DNA of 34,086 nucleotides from Bacteroidales bacterium (GTDB lineage: Bacteria > Bacteroidota > Bacteroidia > Bacteroidales > UBA932), in the NCBI GenBank assembly GCA_017934185.1, contig JAGBJY010000032.1:1-34086 (forward strand), in the 5' to 3' direction. Position 1 is the stretch's first letter, and every line of letters begins with the position of its first letter. Below the pieces are notes generated by a model. The model saw nothing but the letters and a program-made list of their open reading frames with translations, made no database searches and had not been told where the DNA came from. A program made the translations under genes and the position numbers. Positions 16,263 to 22,737 of this stretch are shown here, piece by piece.

Positions 16263-17647
16263 AAATCTTTAAACGTGGATTTTTTACCGTACATGAGAAT
16301 CCCCACCTTGTAAATCTTGGCCGATGCCCAGGCGCACACGAGGAAAGTGGCCACCAGCACCAGCATGCTTACAAGCAGTTCCCAGGTGGGCACGCCGAAA
16401 GGAATGCGGGAGAGCATCACAATGGGAGAGGTGAAGGGAATCATGGAGCCCCAGAACACCAGCGCGCTGTCCGGTGCCTTGAAGGCGTAGATGGCAATAA
16501 AGAAGCCCAGCATGAGCGGGATGGTTACGGGCAGCTGCAGCTGCGTGGAGTCGCCTTCGTTTTCTACGGCCGAGCCGATGGCGGCAAAAAGTGACGCATA
16601 CAGCAGGTAACCGAAGATGAAATACACGAGGAAGGAAAGCAGAATCTGCCCCAGGTTCAGGTTCCCGAGGGTGCTCATCACCACCTCCATTCCGCCAGGC
16701 TCACCGGCGGCCACGGCAGTGGTGTCCGTAGCGGCGGAGAGGGCCTCTTCCAGGGAAATATCCCCCACGTGCACACCTTCCGGGGTGGCCATCTGCTGCA
16801 CCATTTCCGTGGTGGATTCGTCATTGAACATGCCCATCATCCTGTCTTTGCCGATGATGCCCATGGCAACCGCCACCAGCACCAGGGTAAGGACAATCCA
16901 GAGGAAGAACTGGGTAACGGCCACCAGCGCCACGCCGATGATTTTACCAAACATGAGTTCCGTGGCCTTCACGGAAGACATCAGGACCTCCACCACGCGG
17001 GAGCTCTTCTCTTCAATGACAGAGCTCATGACCATGCCGGAGAAAAGGGCGATGAACATGTACAGCGCCATGCCCAGAATCATGGACAGGGCCATGTAGA
17101 TGCCGCTTTCGGAGATGCTTTCCTTGCCGCTTTCATCAATGGTGTAGCTGCGCAGCTTCACATGGGACTTGACCCCGGCCATGATTTCTTCCAGGTTCTC
17201 AATGCCGTAAGAATCAATGCGGTAGGCCTCCACGGCGTCGTTGATGCGGTTCTCGATGATTTCCCCGGTATCCAGACCCAGCGGTTTCTCGGAGTAGCTG
17301 TCGGCCTTCACCGTACGGTTTTCGCTGTCCAGCTCCGAAATGTTCACCAGGATATCAATTCCGTAGGCTTTCAAATCGGCCTTCACGGCCTCGGGGGAAG
17401 CCTCGGGGCCCAGGTCGATGAAATGCGTGACCTCATTGTCCGTGAAATACGGCATCACAATGCCGCTGCGGTCAATTACGCCCACTTTCTTGGCCTCTTC
17501 CTTGGCGCCCAGCATGATGAGGGAAGGGAGCACGGCAATGCCGGCAAAGAGCACCGGGGCCAGGAAAGTGATGAGGAGGAAACTCTTTTTCTTAACCTTG
17601 TTAAGATACTCGCGCTGGACAATAATACCTAACTTCTTGAAATTCAT
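16238..17647 (-). CDS. ABC-2 type exporter permease (NatB-like)
   Basis: 469 residues. One hydrophobic segment near the N-terminus (LLITFLAPVLFAGIAVLP), a large extracytoplasmic loop of about 150 residues, then about five membrane segments in the C-terminal half, interrupted by a second soluble loop (GDISLEEALSAATDTT). SSVIEEKSSRVVEVLMSSV is the family hallmark that precedes the transmembrane core. The substrate cannot be told; relatives export ions, peptides or antibiotics. The ATPase gene ends 3 bases upstream. Confidence 0.88.
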   Translation of the reverse strand: MNFKKLGIIVQREYLNKVKKKSFLLITFLAPVLFAGIAVLPSLIMLGAKEEAKKVGVIDRSGIVMPYFTDNEVTHFIDLGPEASPEAVKADLKAYGIDILVNISELDSENRTVKADSYSEKPLGLDTGEIIENRINDAVEAYRIDSYGIENLEEIMAGVKSHVKLRSYTIDESGKESISESGIYMALSMILGMALYMFIALFSGMVMSSVIEEKSSRVVEVLMSSVKATELMFGKIIGVALVAVTQFFLWIVLTLVLVAVAMGIIGKDRMMGMFNDESTTEMVQQMATPEGVHVGDISLEEALSAATDTTAVAAGEPGGMEVVMSTLGNLNLGQILLSFLVYFIFGYLLYASLFAAIGSAVENEGDSTQLQLPVTIPLMLGFFIAIYAFKAPDSALVFWGSMIPFTSPIVMLSRIPFGVPTWELLVSMLVLVATFLVCAWASAKIYKVGILMYGKKSTFKDLWKWLKQK

Positions 17648-17650
17648 AGT

Positions 17651-18505
17651 CTATTCCTCCTCCGTTACAAGTTTAATGAAAATGTCGTTCATGCGCGGAA
17701 TCACCTCTTTGAAGGAGTTGATGGTATAGTCCTGGGCAATGAGCTCGTGCAGCTTGGCATTCACCTGGGGACGGGCCACTACCAGGGTCCTGCGGTCCAG
17801 GGTCTGGTCGGTGTACTCAATCTCCACATTGTCTTCGCCGTGCTGACGGCGGATTTCCTCCGTACCGCCCGTCACCACCAGTTTGGCCTTATTGATAAGG
17901 GCAATGTTGTCACAGAGCGCCTCCACGGATTCCATGTTGTGGGTGGAGAGGATGATGGTAGCCCCCTCCTCCTTCAGGCGCAGGATTTCTTTACGGATCA
18001 GTTCCGCGTTCACCGGGTCAAAGCCGGAAAAAGGCTCGTCCAGAATCATGAGGGAAGGTTTGTGCACCACCGTTGTGATGAACTGCACCTTCTGGGCCAT
18101 GCCTTTGGAAAGCTCTTCCACCTTCTTGTTCCACCAGTCCTGAATTTCAAAACGGACAAACCATTTCTTCAGTTCCACGGCGGCATCGTGGGCGCTCATG
18201 CCCTTGAGCTGGGCAAAGTACATGGCCTGGTCCCCCACCTTCATTTTGCGGTACAGGCCGCGCTCCTCCGGCAGGTAGCCGATACGGGCCACGTCTTCCT
18301 CCGTGATGGGATGTCCCTGGAACCAGACTTCGCCCGTCGAGGCGATGGTAATGCGGTTGATAATGCGGATGAGGGTGCTCTTCCCCGCTCCGTTGGGGCC
18401 CAGCAGGCCGAAAATCTTGCCCTCCGGTATCTCCAACGACACATTGTCCAGTGCCACTTTGGGTCCGAAGGACTTGGAAACGTTTTTTACTTCTATAATT
18501 GCCAT
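17651..18505 (-). CDS. ABC transporter ATP-binding protein (partner of the permease)
   Basis: 284 residues. Walker A GPNGAGKST, Q-loop region GYLPEERGLY, signature LSKGMAQKV, Walker B LMILDEPFSGFD, H-loop STHNM. A C-terminal extension of about 80 residues follows, as in NatA/DRA-type ATPases. ATG at 18505 was preferred over the TTG two codons upstream. It is the first gene of the operon that continues with the permease and the two 5'-nucleotidase halves. Confidence 0.92.
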   Translation of the reverse strand: MAIIEVKNVSKSFGPKVALDNVSLEIPEGKIFGLLGPNGAGKSTLIRIINRITIASTGEVWFQGHPITEEDVARIGYLPEERGLYRKMKVGDQAMYFAQLKGMSAHDAAVELKKWFVRFEIQDWWNKKVEELSKGMAQKVQFITTVVHKPSLMILDEPFSGFDPVNAELIRKEILRLKEEGATIILSTHNMESVEALCDNIALINKAKLVVTGGTEEIRRQHGEDNVEIEYTDQTLDRRTLVVARPQVNAKLHELIAQDYTINSFKEVIPRMNDIFIKLVTEEE

Positions 18506-18521
18506 TGCCAATAGATTTCTG

Positions 18522-18551
18522 CAAATATAATAAATACTTATCGAATTGCAA
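18522..18551 (-). promoter_or_regulatory. Promoter of the ABC exporter / 5'-nucleotidase operon
   Basis: On the minus strand TTG (18551-18549), 19 bases, then TATATTTG (18529-18522), matching both Bacteroidetes boxes and spacing. The TTG box lies inside the last codons of holA. The leader to the ATG at 18505 would be about 10 bases. Confidence 0.75.
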
Positions 18552-19545
18552 TAATTTTTGTAATCAATTCAACAAGCAGATCCCCTTGCGAGGCTTCGCC
18601 GGCATCGCCGCCCTTGCCTTTGTAGTCATACTCGCACAGCAGCGACACCACGCTGCGGCACCGGGCCAGGGAGTAATTGCGCGCGGCGGCATCGTACTCT
18701 TTGAGGAAGTAAGGATTCACCTTGGGCGTTTCCCCGGCGTGATACTTGAGGATGCGGTAAAAATGATTGAACAGCGGAGCCACGGCCGCGGGCAGGGCAA
18801 AACGCGGCGTTTCGCCAATGCGGGCGGCAATTTGCAGCGCTTTGGCACTTTCCCGGTAACTGAGGCACTTGGTGAGCTCAAAAATGCTGTACTGGCGGCT
18901 CACCCCCACGTTTTTCTCCACATCGGCCACCGAGATTTCCCGGGTGCCTTCCGGAAGGTTCTTCAGGAGTTTCTCGGTCTCTACCGCTATTTTGCCAAGG
19001 TCGGTGCCGGCGCTTTCGGCCAAAAGACGGGCGGCCTCGGGATGAATCTTCAGCCCCCTGCTTTCATAATAGGAGGCTATCCACTGGGGCATTTCGTAGT
19101 CCCTGAGCGGCAGCGACTCCACCACAACGCCCGTTTTGAGCACGTTCTTGTACAGGGCCTTGCGTTTATCGGCCGATGCCCCGTGCATTAGAATCACCAG
19201 CACGGTGCTGTCCAGGGGCTGCTGGCAGTAGAGGGCCAGTTCCTCCAGCGACTTCATCTGCTGGGCCTCTTTCACCACCACCAACTGGCGCTCCGCCATC
19301 ATGGGAAAGCGCCGTGCGGCGGTGATAACGGTGTCGGCATCCACATCGGCCCCGTAACAGATGGTTTCGTTGAAGTCCTTTTCCCAGTCCTGGAGGCAAT
19401 TGTCGATGATGCCGCTGCACACCAGCTCCGGGTAATAAGGCTCTTCGCCCATAAGTAAATATACAGACTTGAAGATGCCGCTGCGGACATCTTCAAGGAT
19501 CTGGGACACCTGTTTTTGGGTCTCTATGTAACTTTTACCGGCCAC
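18538..19545 (-). CDS. holA: DNA polymerase III delta subunit
   Basis: 335 residues; the clamp-loader subunit that opens the beta sliding clamp. Typical features are the N-terminal IFKSVYLLMGEEPYYPEL, MMAERQLVVVKEAQQM, a stretch of small helices with LLAESAGTDLGKIAVETEKL, and the C-terminal collar helices. The start is GTG at 19545, two bases after the hpf stop (TAA AA GTG); the next in-frame methionine would remove the conserved N-terminal strand. Last gene of the operon that starts at 22724. Confidence 0.9.
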   Translation of the reverse strand: MAGKSYIETQKQVSQILEDVRSGIFKSVYLLMGEEPYYPELVCSGIIDNCLQDWEKDFNETICYGADVDADTVITAARRFPMMAERQLVVVKEAQQMKSLEELALYCQQPLDSTVLVILMHGASADKRKALYKNVLKTGVVVESLPLRDYEMPQWIASYYESRGLKIHPEAARLLAESAGTDLGKIAVETEKLLKNLPEGTREISVADVEKNVGVSRQYSIFELTKCLSYRESAKALQIAARIGETPRFALPAAVAPLFNHFYRILKYHAGETPKVNPYFLKEYDAAARNYSLARCRSVVSLLCEYDYKGKGGDAGEASQGDLLVELITKIIAIR

Positions 19546-19547
19546 TT

Positions 19548-19838
19548 TTATTTGGAGAATTTCTTCTCCTTTGCGCGGACAATGCGCTCTTTGAGGGCAT
19601 CGGCGGCATCCGTTACTGCCTCTTCAAAAGTGCGGGCCTGGCGCTCTATAATCAGGTCCTCGCCAGGGATGTGGGTCTGAAGTTTGACACTTTTGTTCTC
19701 CGCGTCCGGGAGCAGGCTCAGGGTGACATCGATGTCACTCATGTTGTCGAAGAACTTTTCCACTTTTCCAACTTTGGTGTCAATAAAGTCCAGCAGCTTC
19801 TGGTCTGCATTGAACTTGAGGGACTTAACATTAATCAT
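19548..19838 (-). CDS. hpf: Ribosome hibernation promoting factor, short form
   Basis: 96 residues, beta-alpha-beta-beta-beta-alpha S30AE/YfiA fold; binds the decoding centre of the 30S subunit in starved cells. INVKSLKFNADQKLLDFIDTKV and the C-terminal helix AVTDAADALKERIVR are characteristic. It lacks the C-terminal dimerisation domain of long HPF. The ATG overlaps the end of xerC by 8 bases, suggesting coupled translation; xerC-hpf is a pairing known in Bacteroidetes. Confidence 0.93.
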   Translation of the reverse strand: MINVKSLKFNADQKLLDFIDTKVGKVEKFFDNMSDIDVTLSLLPDAENKSVKLQTHIPGEDLIIERQARTFEEAVTDAADALKERIVRAKEKKFSK

Positions 19839-20823
19839 CTCTACCAGTGTTTTTTGCCCTTGGATGGGCGTTCATGTATTGTGTCCTCAGCCGCTGTACA
19901 CTGTTGTGGGTATAGACCTCCGTGGCGGCCAGAGAAGAGTGGCCCAGCATTTCTTTAATGGCATTCAGGTCTGCTCCTTCCTGCAAAAGCGCCGTTGCGA
20001 GCGAGTGCCTGAGTACGTGGGGGGACTTCCTCCCGGTAATGCTGCTGCCGTCCAATTCTGCCTTCACAGCCCTGTCTACGAACTCCGGATAGAGGGCTTT
20101 TCCCTTGTCCGTTGTGAGAAGAGGGCTTTCTGCCGACCTTTCCCCGCCAGTGACAAAACTAGCTGCATTCAAATATAATGAAATTTCTTCAAGTATGGAA
20201 GGAATCAGTGGAATTTCTCGCATTTTATCTCCTTTTCCCAAAACGCGGAGATGTCCGCGGGAAAAATCCACGCTGGCCACCCTGAGGCCGATAAGCTCGG
20301 CCCGGCGGATGCCGCTCACGTACAAAAGATGCACAATAAGACGCCGTAATCGCCTGTTATACAGCTCTTTACAGAGCTTACTGCCCGCTTCGGTGCTGTG
20401 CAGCAGCTCCAGGGCATCGGCCGATGCCGCATAAGCGCTCTGCTCCAGGTACTCCTCCATGGAAAGCTCCGAGTAATACTCCGGCAGGCGTTTTTCCATT
20501 TTGGGCCGGCGGACACTCCGGACAGGATTGGACTGAAGGCGGCTCTGCTTCATGAGGTAGGCGCAAAAGCCGCTGAGGGCGCTCAGGTGCAGGTGCACCG
20601 TCCGGGGCTTCATGCCCCGCTCAATGAGGGTGGCCTCGTACTGCCGGATACGGGAAGGGATAAGATGCCCGATCAAGTCGGGCATGACGTCACCCCCGAC
20701 CTGTTCGGGGGGCTCTGCCCATACGGCAAAGTCCTCCAGGGCTTCACGGTACAACGTCAGTGTCCGCGGAGAATACCGCCGGACATCACGTAAGTAATTG
20801 ATATACGCATCAATACTTGTCAT
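19831..20823 (-). CDS. xerC: Tyrosine recombinase, XerC/XerD type
   Basis: 330 residues; a chromosome dimer-resolution type recombinase. Catalytic set complete: R173 (SGIRRAEL), K197 (GKGDK), H269 and R272 (HVLRHS), H295 (LGHSS) and nucleophile Y304. The N-terminal SAM-like domain is interrupted at about residues 37-54 (PPEQVGGDVMPDLIGHL) by sequence from a palindromic repeat, and a further small insertion lies near 142-158. The ATG at 20821-20823 is itself part of another repeat unit. It belongs to the cca-xerC-hpf-holA operon. Calling it XerC rather than XerD rests on the hpf neighbour. Confidence 0.9.
   Translation of the reverse strand: MTSIDAYINYLRDVRRYSPRTLTLYREALEDFAVWAEPPEQVGGDVMPDLIGHLIPSRIRQYEATLIERGMKPRTVHLHLSALSGFCAYLMKQSRLQSNPVRSVRRPKMEKRLPEYYSELSMEEYLEQSAYAASADALELLHSTEAGSKLCKELYNRRLRRLIVHLLYVSGIRRAELIGLRVASVDFSRGHLRVLGKGDKMREIPLIPSILEEISLYLNAASFVTGGERSAESPLLTTDKGKALYPEFVDRAVKAELDGSSITGRKSPHVLRHSLATALLQEGADLNAIKEMLGHSSLAATEVYTHNSVQRLRTQYMNAHPRAKNTGRDD
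20664..20711 (+). repeat. Palindromic repeat with two hairpins inside xerC
   Basis: Hairpin 1: GAT, then stem ATGCCCGA/TCGGGCAT (20665-20672 and 20678-20685) around TCAAG, ending ATGAC (20684-20688). Hairpin 2: CCCCCGA/TCGGGGG (20693-20699 and 20705-20711) around CCTGT. The insertion keeps frame and encodes residues of the N-terminal DNA-binding domain. Unit 1 of the ABC-F repeat (401-426) has the same stem with G-C in place of the innermost A-T pair. Confidence 0.75.
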
Positions 20824-20883
20824 TCTGAGCGAAGCCTTGTCATTCTGAGCGCAGCCTTGTCATTCTGAGCGCAGCGAAGAATC
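20818..20883 (-). repeat. Three tandem repeat units spanning the cca/xerC junction
   Basis: Two 20-bp truncated units (20818-20837, 20838-20857) and one full 26-bp unit (20858-20883) in tandem. Read on the minus strand, the full unit starts GATTCTTCGC and ends AGAATGACA. It encodes the last residues of the CCA enzyme (SSLRSE) and its TGA stop, and the last unit supplies the ATG (ATGACA) of xerC. The unit is the same word as the one in mnmA at 6623-6648. Confidence 0.8.
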
Positions 20884-22326
20884 TACCGGGAACAGTCCCA
20901 TTTCCGCAGCACACGCGCGCATAAAAGCATCGGCACTGGCAAAATCATAGGGAATCTCGCCGTCCAGGATGGCATTTTTCACCATCTCCTTCAGCTGGCC
21001 GATGGTATTGCAGGGTTCCAGGCCGAAAAGCTGCATAATATAGTCGCCGGTGATGGGATTCTTCCAATTGCGGATGCTGTCTTTGGCCTCCACTTCCTCC
21101 ATCTTGGCTTTCACCAACTCAAAGTTGCGGCGCAGGCGCTCCACCTTCGCCGGATTCTTGGAGGTGATATCGGCATTGCAAAGGAGCATGAGGTCGTCGA
21201 TATCGTCGCCGGCATCGAAAAGGAGGCGGCGCACAGCGCTGTCCGTCACTTCGTCGTCTACCAGCGCAATGGGCCTCAGATGCAGTCCCACCAGTTTCTG
21301 GACGTATTTCATTTTCTCGTTCAGGGGCATCTTGAGGGCCTGGAAAATCCTAGGGACCATGCGGGCGCCAATTACCTCATGACCATGGAAGGTCCAGCCC
21401 TGACCGGGCACATAACGCTTGCTCTGGGGCTTGCCGATGTCATGGAGAAGGGCCGCCCAGTGCAGCCAGAGATTGGGATCCTTACCGGCCTCGGCCTCAA
21501 AGCGCACCACATTGTCCACCACCTGCAAGCTATGGGAGAAGTTTTCCTTATGGCCTTTGCCGTCTACGGTTTCCACGCCCCTGAGGCGGCTCAGCTCCGG
21601 GAGGAACTCCTTCAGGAGGCCGGTTTCTTCCAAGAGGAAGAAAGCCTGGGAGGGGCGCTCGGTAAGGAGCATCTTGTTCAGCTCTTCCACAATGCGCTCT
21701 TTGGAGAGAATCTGCAGGCGCGGGGCCATGGCTTTCATGGCGGCCAGCGATTCGGGCACAATGGTGAAAGTGCGCTCCCGAGTACTCAGGCGCGTTGCAA
21801 AGCGGATGGCGCGCAGCATGCGCAGGGGGTCGTCGCTGTAAGTCTGTTCCGGCTCCAGCGGTGTGCGGATGATGCCGGCGGCCAGGTCCCGGATGCCGCC
21901 GAAAGGGTCTACCAGGGCACCGTAGTCTTCTTCCTGAAGGCTGAAGGCCATGGCGTTGATGGTAAAATCGCGCCTGAGCTGGTCTTCTTCCAGGGTGCCG
22001 TCCTCCACAATGGGTTTGCGGGATTCGCGGTGGTAGGACTCCTTGCGGGCCCCCACAAACTCCACTTCCATGCCATGGTACTTGAGCATGGCCGTCCCGA
22101 AACTCCGGAATACGCTCACCTTGGCCTTGGTCTTGGCAGCCACCGCCTGGGCCAGAGCAATGCCACTCCCCTCCACCACAATGTCGATATCCGTGTTGGG
22201 ACGGCCCAGAAAGCAGTCCCGCACGTATCCGCCAATCACAAAAGCCCGGACGCCCAGGTCCCGGGCCGTCTCGCTTACCAGCGCAAACACCGGATGGTCT
22301 AAATATCCTTCAGTTATTGTACTCAT
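20860..22326 (-). CDS. cca: CCA-adding enzyme / tRNA nucleotidyltransferase with HD domain
   Basis: 488 residues. Class II nucleotidyltransferase head: VIGGYVRDCFLGRPNTDIDIVV with the two catalytic aspartates D46 and D48, followed by RRDFTINAMA, DPFGGIRDL and the SDDPLRMLRAIRFA helix. The HD phosphohydrolase domain has HWAALLHDIGKP. The C-terminal tail (GLEPCNTIGQLKEMVKNAILDGEIP) is typical of Bacteroidetes homologues. It adds or repairs the 3' CCA of tRNAs. ATG at 22326 overlaps the TGA of the upstream nuclease gene (ATGA), indicating coupling. The last residues come from a repeat unit. Confidence 0.92.
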   Translation of the reverse strand: MSTITEGYLDHPVFALVSETARDLGVRAFVIGGYVRDCFLGRPNTDIDIVVEGSGIALAQAVAAKTKAKVSVFRSFGTAMLKYHGMEVEFVGARKESYHRESRKPIVEDGTLEEDQLRRDFTINAMAFSLQEEDYGALVDPFGGIRDLAAGIIRTPLEPEQTYSDDPLRMLRAIRFATRLSTRERTFTIVPESLAAMKAMAPRLQILSKERIVEELNKMLLTERPSQAFFLLEETGLLKEFLPELSRLRGVETVDGKGHKENFSHSLQVVDNVVRFEAEAGKDPNLWLHWAALLHDIGKPQSKRYVPGQGWTFHGHEVIGARMVPRIFQALKMPLNEKMKYVQKLVGLHLRPIALVDDEVTDSAVRRLLFDAGDDIDDLMLLCNADITSKNPAKVERLRRNFELVKAKMEEVEAKDSIRNWKNPITGDYIMQLFGLEPCNTIGQLKEMVKNAILDGEIPYDFASADAFMRACAAEMGLFPVDSSLRSE

Positions 22327-22724
22327 ATCATCTCTTCCCACAGGGGGGCTTTCTGCATAAACTGCCAGCCGTCTTCCGTGCGCTGGAACAGGAAGGTCTT
22401 TTCGCCGTTTGTAATGGCAATGTACTTAACTTCCAGTTCGTTGCAATAGCGGATGGCCTGGTCCACCACTTCCTGGCTCAGGCTTACTTCCGGACGCTTG
22501 CACTCCACCAGCATCAGGGGGCGGGCCTGGCGGCTATACACCACAATGTCGGCCCGGTACTCCTTGGCGCCGCGGCGGAACGCCACTTCCGAGCCCATCA
22601 TGTGCTCCGGGACATGCATCCCCTCATGCAGCACGGAGATGAACCACTGGCGCACGGCCTCCTCCGGCGTATTCTTTACACTTTTACGCCGCAGGGGATC
22701 CCATACATAGTCCGTTTGTACCAT
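22323..22724 (-). CDS. Stand-alone HsdR N-terminal-like PD-(D/E)XK nuclease domain protein
   Basis: 133 residues. It corresponds to the nuclease domain found at the N-terminus of type I restriction HsdR subunits: EYRADIVVYS supplies the aspartate and LMLVECKRPEV the E-x-K, followed by QAIRYCNELEVKYIAITNG. No helicase domain, HsdM or HsdS is present, so it is not a restriction system here. It heads an operon with cca, xerC, hpf and holA; as far as I recall this gene sits beside holA in many Bacteroidetes. The cellular role is unknown. Confidence 0.85.
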   Translation of the reverse strand: MVQTDYVWDPLRRKSVKNTPEEAVRQWFISVLHEGMHVPEHMMGSEVAFRRGAKEYRADIVVYSRQARPLMLVECKRPEVSLSQEVVDQAIRYCNELEVKYIAITNGEKTFLFQRTEDGWQFMQKAPLWEEMI

Positions 22725-22728
22725 GGTA

Positions 22729-22736
22729 CAAAGGTA
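22729..22736 (-). promoter_or_regulatory. Promoter -7 box of the HsdR_N-cca-xerC-hpf-holA operon
   Basis: TACCTTTG on the minus strand, followed by TACC and then ATG at 22724. Only 4 bases separate box and start codon, so the mRNA should be leaderless or nearly so. Confidence 0.6.
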
Positions 22737-22737
22737 A

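Noticed and set aside
20818-20883. A CRISPR array at the tandem repeats
   Set aside because: The units are 20-26 bp, directly adjacent, without spacers, and match dispersed palindromes in other genes; no cas genes are present.
22323-22724. Remnant of a type I restriction system
   Set aside because: Only the nuclease domain is present, without signs of a truncated helicase, HsdM or HsdS, and it is neatly coupled to cca.
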